Below, piece by piece: positions 1 to 11,033 of a DNA stretch of 64,000 nucleotides. The DNA is from Anodontia alba. Its lineage: Eukaryota > Mollusca > Bivalvia > Lucinida > Lucinidae. The position numbers and the translations under genes were made by a program. Each line of letters begins with the position of its first letter. Position 1 is the stretch's first letter. The stretch lies in NCBI GenBank assembly GCA_964016985.1, contig OZ024834.1:83364289-83428288 (forward strand). Direction: 5' to 3'. The notes below the pieces were generated by a model that worked only from the letters and a program-made list of their open reading frames with translations, had not been told where the DNA came from and ran no database searches.

Positions 1-673
1 GGATCTACACTGTTAGCTAAGACAGGGCATGTGGTGTTCAGCAAAAGAAGAGTCAAGTTTGGATAATTACCAGCTCATGATGTGCTTAAAAAAACGGTCG
101 GAACGAGTTGCATATTATGGTGTACACCCTGTGTTATGCAGTGTCTAATCAGGGTCTACACAGTTTGCTCAAGTCTGTTTGTCTGAATACTTAGGGTAAA
201 TATGTTACACAGGCTGATCTAAGTCTTCACCTGGAGCATGTCACATATGTTCATTTCTCATGTTGTTGGGGAAAATTTTGTGGACTGATTGGTTGGGAAT
301 CAACAAATCAACATTACCTAATAAATAGCACTTGAATCAAGAGGCCACCAGTTTTAACCCTTAACGCTTAGAATGTTGGGTGAAAACTTCAGCAGATATT
401 TTGAAATACTTCTCTTATCTTTCCCAGAAAATAGGCTCTGGCATTTCATGCAATTTGTCTTCAGTCAAAGCCTATTTTTCTGGGAAAAATATCTTCAATT
501 TGTTGTCCACTGAATTATAGCCACGAGAATGGTATCGGTTAAAGTGTTAAGCAATATTTTAGTTGACATTCAAATTTTTTAAAAATTATTCTTCCATAAA
601 AAAATTGACTAGGCATTTGGAATACAGAATTTAGAATGTTTGTCTTCGACAAATTTGCTAAGCATTTTAGAGT
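1..673. other. Non-coding stretch with one imperfect hairpin
   Basis: I see no credible gene here. Positions about 405-515 form an imperfect inverted repeat around CAGAAAATAGGC and its complement GCCTATTTTTCTG. A related hairpin lies near 62.9-63.0 kb. The rest is AT-rich and unassigned. Confidence 0.5.
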
Positions 674-1029
674 TACTGTATTCGACCTAATTACCACACT
701 GTGCGCTTAGGTTTTTCAAAATTACAGGGAACACTCGGATGTGGTAAAATACGTATCTACCTGCTAAGGATACACTATTAAAAAAGAGTCAGAAAAAGGC
801 TTTGTTTGATGATAATTATGCGTTTTTTCCTAATTTTATTTATAAAGGCATATGTTGTGGGTACTCATTTGAATTGCATCGACAAGTCGATGCAATTCAA
901 ATGAGTACCCACAACATATGCTTTTATAAAGAAGTAAAGAAAAAGTACACTGGCTGTAATATGAAAACTAGGGAATTTCTTGACTGTGCGCTTATAGGGG
1001 TATGTGCGGTAATTAGATCGAATACGGTA
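674..1029. mobile_element. MITE family D (TACCGTATTCGACC ends)
   Basis: The element has inverted ends, TACTGTATTCGACC on the left and the complement of TACCGTATTCGATC on the right, with TA at both edges. The centre (about 826-945) is a near-perfect palindrome built on GGGTACTCATTTGAATTGC. Related copies are at 50448-50795 and 58889-59263. No coding capacity; the short ORFs across it are by-products of the palindrome. Confidence 0.8.
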
Positions 1030-1237
1030 ATATAACGTCTGGGGCTTACAGAATTTATACAGTAAATGGTTGTTATAACACTATCAAGACAGCAGATACA
1101 AGCCAAGGTGTGAGAAAATTATATCTTCAGAGAGGTGTGCCTAGCCCCTAAGATCAGCCTGCACATCCCACAGTCTGATCAGTCTTTGCTGTCAACCTTT
1201 ACCATTCTCTTGGCTAATTCAGCAGATGACAAATTGA

Positions 1238-1360
1238 TGATATTTTTCTTATTTTTCCCAGAAAACAGGATTTGACATGTCATGCAAATTGTCTCTATTG
1301 GAGACAATTTGCATCAAATGTCAAATACTGTTTTCTACGATAAATAAGAAAAAATATTTC
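1238..1360. repeat. Hairpin-forming inverted repeat
   Basis: The left arm, ending in ATGCAAATTGTCTC, pairs with a right arm starting GAGACAATTTGCAT. The outer arms TTTTTCTTATT and AATAAGAAAAA continue the pairing. It is probably another palindromic MITE. Confidence 0.65.
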
Positions 1361-1479
1361 AAATTGCTGGCTGCTGAAAATTTCACCTAGAATACTAAGT
1401 GTTCAGAAATCTTCGATCCATGGATGCCCAACAAAACAGGGAAAAATAAGAAACTAGACCATGAAGTGAGCATAAGCTC

Positions 1480-2280
1480 ACTAATACCCCGGCCATGGCC
1501 ATCAGAACAGCCAGAACAACAAAGGGAAATAACTCTAAGGGACCTGGCCCCATGGCCCTTATTTTCTTTCCCACAATACAACTAGTCATACTTGTCATGT
1601 GTACAAAATTTCAAGTTTCTAAGTAAAGTAGTTCCTGAGATATCCTTGACACAAATAAATGCCATGGCCATCAGTATAGCCAGAACAACAAAGGGAAATA
1701 ACTCTAAGGGATTTGGCCCCATGGCCCTTATTTTCTTTCCCACAATACAACTAGTCATACCTGTCATGTGTACAAAATTTCAAGTTTCTAGGTAAAGTAG
1801 TTCCTGAGATATCCTTGACACAAATAAATGCCATGGCCATCAGTATAGCCAGAACAACAAAGGGAAATAACTCTAAGGGACCTGGCCCCATGGCCCTTAT
1901 TTTCTTTCCCAAAATACAACTAGTCATACTTGTCATGTGTACAAAATTTCAAGTTTCTAAGTAAAGTAGTTCCTGAGATATCCTTGACACAAATAAATGC
2001 CATGGCCATCAGTAGAGCCAGAACAACAAAGGGAAATAACTCTAAGGGACCTGGCCCCATGGCCCTTATTTTCTTTCCCAAAATACAACTAGTCATACTT
2101 GTCATGTGTACAAAATTTCAAGTTTCTAGGTAAAGTAGTTGCTGGGATATCTTTGACACAAAATAAAAGTTAACAGACAGACTGACTGACTGACTGACTG
2201 ACTGACTGACTGAGACCGACACACAGAAAAGACAAAAACTATATACCCCCATTGCATACTTCGTATGCCGGGGGTATAAA
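1480..2280. repeat. Pearl/CvA-like element: 169-bp tandem repeats, (ACTG)n and terminal hairpin
   Basis: About four tandem units of 169 bp run from roughly 1480 to 2175. The spacing shows directly as identical blocks at 1582, 1751 and 1920. A tetranucleotide run of GACT/ACTG follows at about 2176-2213, then a short tail ending in a hairpin where TATACCCCC at about 2244 pairs with GGGGGTATA at about 2270. This order of tandem core, ACTG microsatellite and short tail is what has been described for bivalve pearl/CvA elements, now usually considered non-autonomous Helitron-like elements. The small ORFs here are repeat artefacts. Confidence 0.75.
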
Positions 2281-2749
2281 TATTTCCAATTGCTGAATAT
2301 TTTACCAGAGTGCTAAACATTATGTAACCTTCTCTCCAATTACGCCCAGGAAAGGAAAGACTGATTGCCTGGATGTGCAGAAAGATCTGAGTCTTCCCAG
2401 GGCATATGGCTAAAGGTACTCTTTCTCAAGGTAAGAAAACTATTAGACACCACCAAACAGAATTATATCTGAATAATGAGTATTCAAACTGGATTATTTT
2501 CAATTTTCTCAAACAATGAAACAAACATGAAACAAATATAATTTGAGACAAATTACAAAAGATAAATAACATACATATAATATATCTTTATCCCATAAAC
2601 TTACATAACCACACATATACTAAATCAAAAGAACAAGCTACCACATTTACCCTAAATATTTGGACAGTCAATTTTTTGCCTGCTGAGACATGTGGACCAA
2701 TATCAAACTGCTCCTAAACCAGTCCACACCATTTGTCATGAAAAACGTG
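2281..2749. other. Unassigned non-coding stretch
   Basis: AT-rich sequence with no supported ORF, splice-bounded exon or clear repeat structure. Confidence 0.4.
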
Positions 2750-2968
2750 TACTGTATTTATCTAAATATTGGGACACCTCAACTCCTTACCATACTTGTC
2801 CTAAAGTTTGAAAAAGTCTATTAAACTACCTGTTGATGTGTCTAAATAGTGCTGGAGGAGTCATAAACAGTGTAGACCCTGACCAGATGCCGCATTATGT
2901 GGCGTCTGATCTGGGTCTACACAATTTGCTCAGGACTGTCTGTCCCAATATTTAGGGTTATTACGGTA
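2750..2968. mobile_element. MITE family E (CCCTAAATATTGGGACA ends)
   Basis: Inverted ends (TACTGTATTTATCTAAATATTG and the complement of CAATATTTAGGGTTATTACGGTA) are bounded by TA. The interior holds the recurrent CTCCTTACCATACTTGTCC block and a central hairpin (CAGATGCCGCATTATGTGGCGTCTG). Relatives lie at 3027, 3815, 32498 and 32980. Confidence 0.75.
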
Positions 2969-3026
2969 TTACGGTATTAACCCTTAGTATTGGGACAGAC
3001 AGACCTCAGCACACACTTCAAATATA

Positions 3027-3222
3027 TACTGTATTTACCCTAAGTTTTCAGACACCTTAACTCCTTACCATACTTGTTCTAAAGTTTGAACAAGTACAAT
3101 TTACTACCCGATATTGTATCTAAAAATTGTTGGATGAGTGGTAAACAGTTTAGACCCAGATGAGACGCCGCATTATGCGGCGTCTCATCTGGGTCTATAC
3201 TGTTTGCTGAGGCCTGTCTGGG
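3027..3222. mobile_element. MITE family E, right end lost
   Basis: Starts with TACTGTATTTACCC and carries the CTCCTTACCATACTTGTTC block and a strong central hairpin (GAGACGCCGCAT / ATGCGGCGTCTC). The right terminal repeat is missing and is replaced by a poly-G-linked duplication. Confidence 0.7.
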
Positions 3223-3360
3223 AGCAAATTCTTTCCTTTTAGAGTAGACAAGGGAGGCAAAACAATTTGGGAGGGGGGGGGGGGGGGGGGAGCAAATTCT
3301 TTCCTTTTAGAGTAGACAAGGGAGGCAAAACAATTTGGGGGGGGGGGGGGGGGGGGAGAG
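3223..3360. repeat. Tandem duplication with two long poly-G tracts
   Basis: A block beginning GGGAGCAAATTCTTTCC and ending ACAATTTGGG occurs twice in a row. Each copy is followed by a run of about 18-20 G. Similar AGCAACTC/AAAAGG blocks occur near 8.65-8.77 kb and 58.37-58.49 kb. Confidence 0.75.
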
Positions 3361-3559
3361 CTCGAGAACACAAAACTTCAGAACTTGTACAAAAAATTAC
3401 GAAACGGTTTTATAAAAGGTGATAATTCAGGACTATGTTCAATTATGAGGCGATTCTAATGAGTACCCGCAATACATACTTTGGTTCAACATAAGAAATG
3501 TTCTCGTCTGAAAACTGTATTTACCCTAAATATTTCATGATCAAGCTCTAAGGAAGAAT

Positions 3560-3640
3560 TAAGCACAATCCAGCGGGATAGAACCTGTGACCTGATCACC
3601 AGTCGGACGGGCATTCGACTGAGCCCTGAGGCTGGCTTGT
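3560..3640 (-). mobile_element. Eroded SINE tRNA-like head
   Basis: The sequence matches, with changes, the tRNA-like head of the SINE family seen at 5935-6226. The shared block is ACCAGTCGGACGG...CATTCGACTGAGCC. The SINE body is not visible next to it. Confidence 0.55.
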
Positions 3641-3814
3641 TGCATTTAACACTGAGCTCTTGGACTTAATATAAACAATACCATTTCTCCATGAAACAAT
3701 ATGCTGTAGTACTTCCTAGAGTGCCTCATCGAGGTCCTCTAAGTACCATAACATATGTTTTCATTGTAAAATATTGTGGATACCCTATCTATCTGGGGCT
3801 ATTTGTAAATAAGA

Positions 3815-3993
3815 TACCATATTTACCCTAAGTATTGGGACACCTCAACTCCTTACCATACTTGTTCTAATATTTGAACAAGTATAATTTACTACCTGAT
3901 CTTGTGTCTAAAAATTGCTTTTTGCGGCATCTCATCTGGATCTACACTGTTTGCTCAGGCCTGTCTGTCCGAATACATATGGTAAATATGGTA
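3815..3993. mobile_element. MITE family E
   Basis: Bounded by TACCATATTTACCCTAAG and the complement of GGTAAATATGGTA. It has the CTCCTTACCATACTTGTTC interior but is internally shortened relative to the copy at 2750. Confidence 0.65.
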
Positions 3994-4325
3994 CTGCTTG
4001 GCTTTTCTGGGTAAATCTACATGGAATGGCAAGAGCTTTTTCCAGTAAAACTGTTTCAAACTATTGTCTATTTAACTCTAATGCCAAAATTTAGTCAACT
4101 TTTCTGAAATTCCCATGTATCTTAAGTTATGGGAAAACATTTCCTGTCAAGTTTTGGCTACATCAATTTTGATAAAAATTACATTAGTGGAAAACTGATT
4201 AAAATGGCAATAAAGTGCATATTTATTGTAAAATTTCAATCGCAGACTTGAAAATACAAAATAAGAATATGTGTATATTTATGGCATTTTATCAATGACA
4301 TCACACTGACATCAACAGATAATTA

Positions 4326-4476
4326 GTTTGTGTTGAGGTTTTACTGCCCAGTCAACCCAATGGGGTCATGTCAAGCGCGGTCAGTTTACCTATCCACACT
4401 TATACTGGACAGGCTTAGTCCTCTAGGCGGTTAACCAGTATTGTGCATTTTCTTTAGCCAGAAATCAACAATTAGA
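4326..4476 (-). mobile_element. SINE, 5'-truncated (tail and central part)
   Basis: Contains the family's tail (GTTTGTGTTGAGGTTTTA) and the conserved GTCAACCCAATGGGGTCATG block through CCAGTATTGTGC. The tRNA-like head is missing, as expected when target-primed reverse transcription stops early. Confidence 0.7.
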
Positions 4477-4862
4477 TTTTCAGAATTTTACAACGTTTCA
4501 CTTCATGCTTTTCTAAAAAAGACTGAGGCAAGAGACTGCCCATTAAATGTTGTGTATTCTGATACCAATTTTTATTAAAATCTGTACACTAAAAAGCAAT
4601 GAATATAATTATTTCACTATATATGAAATACATTGACATAAACTGGAATATTAAAAAGTTGACTAATTTGTGGCAACAGAGTGTATCATCTAAAACAGGC
4701 AAGAAACTGTTACAGGAAGACAAGACATATAATATGAATCCTGTCAGGAAGTCTCACACTGAGAAGAGACAGACCCGATACAGTATCCAGTATTTCTGTA
4801 GGCAAGAAACCAAGGCTCTGATCAGGATGTGCAAACTGACTGGGACCTTCATTGACCCCATA

Positions 4863-5778
4863 TAGTCAAACCTCAATGACTCAAAACACCAATGGCTCGT
4901 TTACCGTGGCTTAGACAAGCTTCCGTCTAACTGATATATGAATCACATTACCAAAACATGCCTATTCTAATATACTGAAAATTTTACCACCAAAAAATGA
5001 AAATTTTCAGATAAAAAAACTCTGATATTTTTTGTATTTCTGCTCAAAACATAGATTATGGGTACTCATTAGAACCCCCTCAGCGAGGCAGTTCTAATGA
5101 GTACCCACAACCTATGTTTTTGAGCAGAAATAAGAAAAATAATTTATACCCATGTAAACCCCAGTTTTACTATATAAAAGTGGGATTTAAGGGGGTCAAA
5201 ATTATATAGGCATGTTTTCGTGATGAGCATAAAATCTAATTACATGTATATGTTACAAAAATCCAATCTTTTGAAATGTCCTTCTCTCTGATTTGGCTGA
5301 TCAATGATGAGTTTCTGACTGGTAAGGGAGATGATTTGTGTAGAAAAATATAGTCAAGGAGGAGTATTTTACCTTTGTTCGATTAGAAATGTAAAGCTCA
5401 TAGCGTGGTGCCAGGCTAACCATGGCTAATTCGAACTTATTTTTGAGTCCCTGGGAGATTCTCTTGATAGCCCAAGAATGCAAATATTTCCGGATATTTT
5501 AGGGCATTTTTTTTTTTTTCATCATGAAATGTATGTTGTGTGCATTTTATCATGAAATGTATGTGTGTGTATTCATTAGAATTGCCTCATTGAGGCAATT
5601 CTAATGAGTACACTCAACATACCATTATTATATAGAAGATCAAAAGATATCCCTAAATTGTATCCATTTACCTCCTGACCCAGTATTATGATTAATTCTC
5701 AGTGGCTCGAACTCTCCATATCTACAACAAATTTCAATGGTCCCAAAGATATTCGTGGCATTGAGGTTCGACTATATG
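4863..5778. mobile_element. Pogo-like MITE family C, split by another MITE
   Basis: The left part (TAGTCAAACCTCAATG...) resumes at about 5400 (CCATGGCTAATTCGAAC) and ends at about 5778 (GAGGTTCGACTA). Intact relatives at 9928, 35838 and 49023 are 350-370 bp, so the extra length is an insertion, including the family B element at 4945-5228. The central palindrome TACTCATTAGAATTGCCTC is at about 5575-5612. Confidence 0.65.
4945..5228. mobile_element. MITE family B nested in family C
   Basis: Outer inverted ends (ACCAAAACATGCCTAT and ATAGGCATGTTTTCGTG) enclose a palindrome, AACATAGATTATGGGTACTC with its complement. The same architecture is seen at 51547-51825 and 59966-60213. Confidence 0.7.
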
Positions 5779-5934
5779 CGATGAGGGTTCTTTTCCTATT
5801 TTCGCAAATCTGGCTGAGATGCCAGATTTATTTTACAGAATACACCATGATTTTTTTTTTTTTTTTTTTTCATTCCTGATAAAACAAATGACCATACTGT
5901 GATGTTACTATATGTGGGTTACCAAAGCTCCAGG

Positions 5935-6226
5935 TTTGTTTGTGTTGAGGTTTTACGGCCCAGTTAACCCAATGGGGTCATATCGAGCGCGGTCAGTTTA
6001 CTTAACCACACGTTTACTGGGCAGGCTTAGTCCTCTAAGCGGTTAACCAGTATTGTGCACATTCTTTCGCCAGAAACTGACAACTGCCCTTCTTGAAGCA
6101 GCGGAAGGGAGAGAATGATCATGATCAATCTCCACGAAAGAATGTTGCCGACCTCGGCGGGGGTTGAACCCGCGACCTCCTGGTCTCCAGTCGGACGGCG
6201 CATCCAACTGAGCCACCGAGGCCGAC
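5935..6226 (-). mobile_element. Full-length tRNA-derived SINE
   Basis: This is the most complete copy of the window's main SINE. Read on the minus strand it has a tRNA-like head at about 6226-6150, a conserved body and an A-rich AACACAAACAAA tail. The head carries an A-box-like TGGCTCAGTTGG and a B-box-like GGTTCAACC, the two internal RNA polymerase III promoter elements. The layout fits the V-SINE/RUDI type described in molluscs, but assignment needs a database match. It encodes no protein. Confidence 0.85.
6150..6226 (-). promoter_or_regulatory. tRNA-like head of the SINE (Pol III A and B boxes)
   Basis: A box about 6203-6214 and B box about 6161-6170, in tRNA-like order and spacing on the minus strand. 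I call it a SINE head and not a tRNA gene because it is continuous with the SINE body and recurs only in that setting. Confidence 0.7.
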
Positions 6227-6261
6227 AGGTAAGGCACCTTTTATTCAACCAAAAAGTTTGC

Positions 6262-6440
6262 TATTTTTCTTATTTCTCCTTGAAAACATATGTTGTGGGT
6301 ACTCATTAGAAGTGCCTCGCTGAGGCACTTCTAATGAGTACCCACAACATATGTTTTCAAGGTGAAATAAGAAAAATAGCGAGGCACTTCTAATGAGTAC
6401 CCAGAACATATGTTTTCAAGGAGAAATAAGAAAAATATTT
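6262..6440. mobile_element. Palindromic MITE family A with a duplicated arm
   Basis: Positions 6262-6380 form a near-perfect hairpin: TTTTTCTTATTTCTCC, then ACATATGTTGTGGGTACTC, mirrored. The right arm is repeated once more from about 6380 to 6438, giving an extra half element. Confidence 0.8.
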
Positions 6441-6470
6441 ACCTGATAACCCTCTTATCTGATGCTATGG

Positions 6471-6957
6471 TTATTATCAAACTGATATGACTAAATGACA
6501 ATAAGCATTGTGGCCGAGTTTCATAATGCTACACTGAATAATACTGAAGTCAGAGACAGACAATATTTTGTGCTGCCACCCGTATGTCTATGGTGATCCC
6601 TTTATAACTGGTGATCCCTTATTGATCGTTAAGATGGCTGTACAAAAATACTTCCTTATTTCAACTTGGAAACAGGTTATATCCCAGTGAGACTATGTTC
6701 TGTTTAGATGTACAACATGTTTTAATGAGAACAAAATGTCAAAAAATACAAAAAACAAATATAAATAAATAAACAAAGCATCTTTAACTGGAATGATAAA
6801 AAGAAATGAAACTAAAGCTACTCAACATTTTAAACAAGCACTGCTTAAACAACAATAAATTTAAGAAACTCAAAAGCTGCAACAATATTATATAATTATA
6901 ATTCTGACACATCAAATTTTTCATATATTATCTTATTACCCAAGGAAACCACAAATA
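6471..6957. other. Unassigned AT-rich stretch
   Basis: No supported gene, splice-bounded exon or repeat structure. Confidence 0.4.
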
Positions 6958-7130
6958 ATAAACATTACATAACATTTAATGCATAATGTTATAACGTTTA
7001 GCGTTAAACATTAGCATTAAACAATACGTAGCATTAAACATTTACCGTTAAATGTTAGTGTTAAACTTGAGCATTAAACGTTAGAGTTAAATGTTACCTA
7101 GCATTAACCATTTAGCATTAAAAGTTATGT
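6958..7130. repeat. Degenerate short tandem repeat (GCATTAAACATTT-like)
   Basis: Variants of a 12-15 bp motif (CATTAAAC, GTTAAATG, GCATTAAAC) recur about ten times in both orientations. Irregular spacing suggests an old array. Confidence 0.6.
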
Positions 7131-8243
7131 TAGGTTTGTTATGTGTGGTTTCTGTTTTACCTTTAAACCTCATCATTTATTGTTGTTTTCAATATGTTTG
7201 TCTGATTGGATGTGAAAGCACTTACAGAAAAAATATACAACAGAATTTAGATTACTTCAGTTCATTGTCTCTTATATATATAGGGACAAAACATCAAACA
7301 AAAATCTTTTTGGTACAACTGGATCCTGCAAGGGATACAACTATGATTAGAAATAACTATACATGGAGATTTAATCATTAACAGCGCAAATTTCAAGGTA
7401 ACTTAGCGAGTTACTTAAGCCGAAAGCGCTAATTTACCCTGAAATTTGCACCATTAAAGATTAAATCTACATATATATATATTTGACTACCATACTCTCT
7501 ACAGCAACTGATGTCCAAATTCAAAGATGGACAAGTCCACTACAGAAAATCAGGCATGAGATTATCATACATGTGATACCTCCCTCATCAGGAGGGAGAC
7601 TCCCTCATTTTGATGCTAATTTTTGCCCAACTTATGCCAAAATTTTGGAGTCTCCCTCATTTGACCTGAGAATTTTCCTATATATTCTTTACATTTGTTA
7701 AGAATCTCCCTCATCACAATGGCAAATCTCCCTCATACAGTTAAAAAAATTATCACATGTATGGATTATTAACAAGGTGACCTCTCCTATTTCTCTCATT
7801 CACGCATTTGAAAGCCTGTAAAATATTTCTAGCACATTTTGCTTTACTGATGGATGTAAAAAAATTAAGGTTTGATATTTCAGGCAATTCATCTGCCAGG
7901 CAAGTGATTCACATGAACATACAAATAATCCTCATTTTCTCTGATTTTTTTTTTAAATAAAATATCTTGTCAGCTACAATTTTCAATGGTGCGTTAAAGG
8001 TTAAAACATGCCTACCCAAGTAAATTATATATTCAAAATATAAAATTCTCATGAACAATGGAAATGAAACGGTAAGCTTGTTACAAGTATTCAAACAACA
8101 GACAAGCACACAAAGTACAGTGGTACCTCCATGAATGGTCACCTCTCAACAACAGCCACTATACATGCCAAATGTCCTAAAATTTCAAAAACTTTATTCC
8201 ATACCTTTTGGGCTTAATTTTTGCTTTCTATGCATTTTGTTTC
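7131..8243. other. Unassigned; repeated CTCCCTCAT motifs
   Basis: No gene supported. Between 7575 and 7740 CTCCCTCAT-like words recur about five times, recalling the subterminal CTTCTCCCT words of the hAT-type element at 25874-26668. This could be a relic of a related transposon. Confidence 0.35.
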
Positions 8244-8461
8244 TTAACCATAGTCCTGCTGAACCCAGATATGCCCCCCCTTTGCAAACTGCGTAGATCC
8301 AGATCAGTTGGCTTCTGAAGAAGCCAACTGATCTGGATCTGCACTGTTTGTCATTAAGTATGTGAATTTGTATAAACAACCTGGATCAAGTAATCTGATT
8401 GGCTGAAAATTAGAAGTGGGTGTGGCATCTTAATCTAAATTTATTCAGCATGGCAAGGGTC
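8244..8461. mobile_element. MITE family G (TTAACC ends, GATCAGTTGGCTTC hairpin)
   Basis: Recurs at 31210, 37149 and 47634. The centre is a perfect hairpin around GATCAGTTGGCTTCTGAAG. One end resembles CCTGCTGAACCCAGATATGCCC; the other is TTATTCAGCATGGCAAGG. Confidence 0.75.
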
Positions 8462-8639
8462 AAAATGCTTAATGGAATCGCAAACAGTGTAGCCCATGAT
8501 CAGACTGCTCCTTCAGATCTGAGTCTGCACTGTTTGCGTGTGCCATTTTGTCAGAAACTTTGGTGTATGGAATTTTAGAACATTTATCACACCTAACTAC
8601 AAGAGCTATTGTGGTGCATCTTCAACAATGATGCATTTA

Positions 8640-9330
8640 ATGGCATTTGCATTCATTTAAGGAGAACTGGTACACTTTCAGGGGAAGCAACTCTGACAAA
8701 CTGATTTTGTCCCCCTTCTGAAAAGGGGTCAACTCTAAAAGGGAAGATTCTGCTCCCAAGGGGTTCGGTTTGTCCATTTACATCAATATGGAGGTGTCTA
8801 AAATGACAAAAAATTTGAGAATCTCAATCATCATAAATTTTATTTTGATCCTGCTTTTACTATTTATTTTACCTTGGAAACGACATTTTGATTTTCTACA
8901 TGGCTTATGGCAACTGCCTATTTACATTTTTAACCCAAAATACTCTCGCGAAGATACACTTTCTGTCGGACATGTTTTAGGCCAGAAACATCTGATTATT
9001 GTTAACTTTTTGTTGCTCTTTATTTTAATGGTTTTTAGAAACATTTTTCGTAAAACAATAGAATATTTATCCCCGTTGTCAAATTTAATTTTGTCATTCT
9101 ATGTGGACCAATCAGGATTAGGATTACCCCCCCTCGGCAAATATTGATTCTGCTCCCTTGCTTGGCGGGTCAGCTTCAGTGCGTGAGCGGCAAGCAGCAG
9201 GCAACATTGCAAGTCCGCCATTTTGGAAATATATTGTGATTGGTTTACACCACCCACCCCTTCAACCCCCTTTAGCATAGGCTGCCTTGATGTTGATGCT
9301 CCCTTCAAATGCCCACTTTCACTTTTTTTT
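8640..9330 (+). other. Possible 125-aa hydrophobic ORF; low support
   Basis: An ORF at 8770-9147 encodes a leucine/isoleucine-rich peptide with two or three hydrophobic stretches. The DNA is AT-rich, which by itself favours such ORFs. I recognise no family and no splice context. Positions about 8650-8765 belong to a repeat also seen at about 58370-58490. A GCCATTTT word with an inverted CCAAT near 9216-9245 could be promoter-like but proves nothing. Confidence 0.15.
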
Positions 9331-9927
9331 GTTTAGTAGTTTCTTATCTTGTTTTTGTTAAGTTGTTGATTTAGTCATGTAGTTTAGGTAGACCATTTAA
9401 AGCATATCTCTGCTTATTTGTGAAGCAATGAATTTCACAGTTATACTGCATAGCTGCCATGATATCGTGATAAGAAATTGCCTTGTCCCTTGACCAAGGG
9501 AGCATAACAGACATTGGACACACTAGTGCCTTTACCATGTACCATGGACGATAAAACTGTGAATGGACTGATGCCGATTTCAGTGATGGATACCTATTAC
9601 CAGTGTTGTTAAATGCCATGGAATAACAGTGATAGTGCTGCATGGACAATAAATATCGTATAGTATAAGAGAGTGGACTAGAATGCCTTTAATTCAGTAT
9701 TACACACTAAGTTTCAGTGTGTTGTTATGACTTCCTGATAGATTATTTGCCTTCTAAAGAAATGAGACATTATTACCTTAAGATTTGCATTTTAATTGCA
9801 TGAGATGAATTGCTGATTCATACTGCTGGCTTCCGCTTGAATAAATGGTCTACACTGTACCCAAACCCATTCTTACTTATTGTTGTGGGACCCAGCATCC
9901 AGCCTCAGCCTATTCTGCATTACTAAG
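9331..9927. other. Unassigned non-coding stretch
   Basis: A 92-codon ORF on the minus strand (9371-9649) shows no recognisable motif. Nothing else supported. Confidence 0.35.
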
Positions 9928-10289
9928 TACAGTTGAACCTCAATAGCTAAAAAATCCAATGGCTCGTTTACCATGGCTAATTTGTACTTGTTTTTGATTC
10001 CACACGAAACTCTTCCCATAGCTCAAGAAAACAAATATTTCAGGAAATTTTCTTATTTTATCATGAAATTGTATGTTGAGTGTACTCATTAGAATTGCCT
10101 CATCGAGGCAATTCTAATAAATACACTCAACATACCATTATTGTGTAGAAGATGAAAAGATTTCCCAAAATTATCGCCATTTGCTTCCTGACCTGGCGCT
10201 GTGATTAACCCTCAATGGCTTGAACTACCAATATCGCAAACCAATTTCCATGGGCCCAAAGATGTTCGAGCCACTGAAGTTCGACTGTA
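9928..10289. mobile_element. Pogo-like MITE family C
   Basis: Starts TACAGTTGAACCTCAATAG and ends with the complement of TACAGTCGAACTTCAGTGG, with TA at each edge. The central palindrome is TACTCATTAGAATTGCCTC. The ends resemble those of pogo/Tigger-type DNA transposons, a family assignment by inference. Confidence 0.8.
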
Positions 10290-10358
10290 AGTATAAGAAA
10301 TTAATCAGGATTTTTGTGGATGTGTAAAACTTTTTTAGTCTTAACTTTAGAGCTTACC

Positions 10359-10487
10359 ATGAGCGATCAGGAAGGTGGGTGGAAGGTGGTGAGCATCAAT
10401 CCGCCTTCAACTTCGACGACTGGGACTCCTCCCTGGGACTTAAGTGTAGTGGCAGTCGAATATTGCATCATGGCGACTGTACTATGA
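10359..10487 (+). CDS. Possible first coding exon of an orphan gene
   Basis: A 42-codon ORF starting MSDQEGGWKVVSINPP follows a possible acceptor (TTAACTTTAG). Its composition (Ser/Thr/Pro-rich, a WD pair) is more protein-like than its surroundings. It may join short ORFs at about 10738 and 11034 into one gene, but no convincing splice donor is visible and I recognise no family. Confidence 0.25.
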   Translation: MSDQEGGWKVVSINPPSTSTTGTPPWDLSVVAVEYCIMATVL

Positions 10488-10737
10488 AAAACGCCCTTAT
10501 CCATGTGCCATTTATTTCAACGAATTATAGAGTGATGACAAAATTTCATAGTAAATCAACCCTGATAAATATTGGCAAAACATACAAAATGTTATTATAA
10601 CATGTCAACACCTGGTAAATTTTGAGTTTGACAGTTCTGTTTCCTATATATATAGCAACATGTTCGTCCCCAGTAAACAGTTAGCCATAATCTATTTTGA
10701 AGTACATTAGAGAATTCAAACAGAAAATCAGCAGAAT

Positions 10738-10808
10738 GGAAGGTCTTCAAGTTGTAACCATCAGACAGCTACTGGAAAAATATGGACCTGAAGAAAAATT
10801 CTGTACAC
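10738..10808 (+). CDS. Possible second exon of the orphan gene, cut by a MITE
   Basis: A possible acceptor (AATTCAAACAG) at about 10720 is followed by an open frame beginning MEGLQVVTIRQLLEKYG. The frame runs directly into the family F MITE that starts at about 10808. No donor is seen before the MITE. Confidence 0.25.
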
Positions 10809-11024
10809 TACAACCTCCTTGTAACGCAGTTCATTATAACACGGTTTTGGATATAATATAGTTCAAAGATGGATCCCAAAAATGTATATATTATATTGAA
10901 AAATGACCATAAATGGTTATTTTTCAATATAATCTATACAATTTTGCTTGGATATAACATGGTTCTTTAACTAACATAGTTTAGGCTATGGACCCCAACA
11001 ATAGTGTTATAAAGAGGTTGTGGT
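10808..11024. mobile_element. MITE family F (ACAACCTC ends)
   Basis: Ends CTACAACCTC and GAGGTTGTGG are inverted. The interior has a long palindrome around ATTGAAAAATGACCATAAATGG. A close copy is at 33428-33637 and a fragment at about 32818-32945. Confidence 0.75.
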
Positions 11025-11033
11025 TTATTTTGA

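Noticed and set aside
826..945. CRISPR-like or attachment-site palindromes
   Set aside because: The repeats are dispersed single hairpins with MITE arms in a eukaryotic genome, with no spacers or cas genes.
1387..2320. Series of 61-67 codon ORFs with nearly identical peptides on both strands
   Set aside because: They recur every 169 bp and come from the tandem repeat.
6150..6226. A tRNA gene
   Set aside because: Has A and B boxes but is continuous with a SINE body and repeated with it elsewhere.
6027..6309. ORFs on both strands resembling a small protein with a TRPRWLSWMRRPTG-type sequence
   Set aside because: Translation of the SINE tRNA-like head. Such peptides are common false predictions in bivalve genomes.
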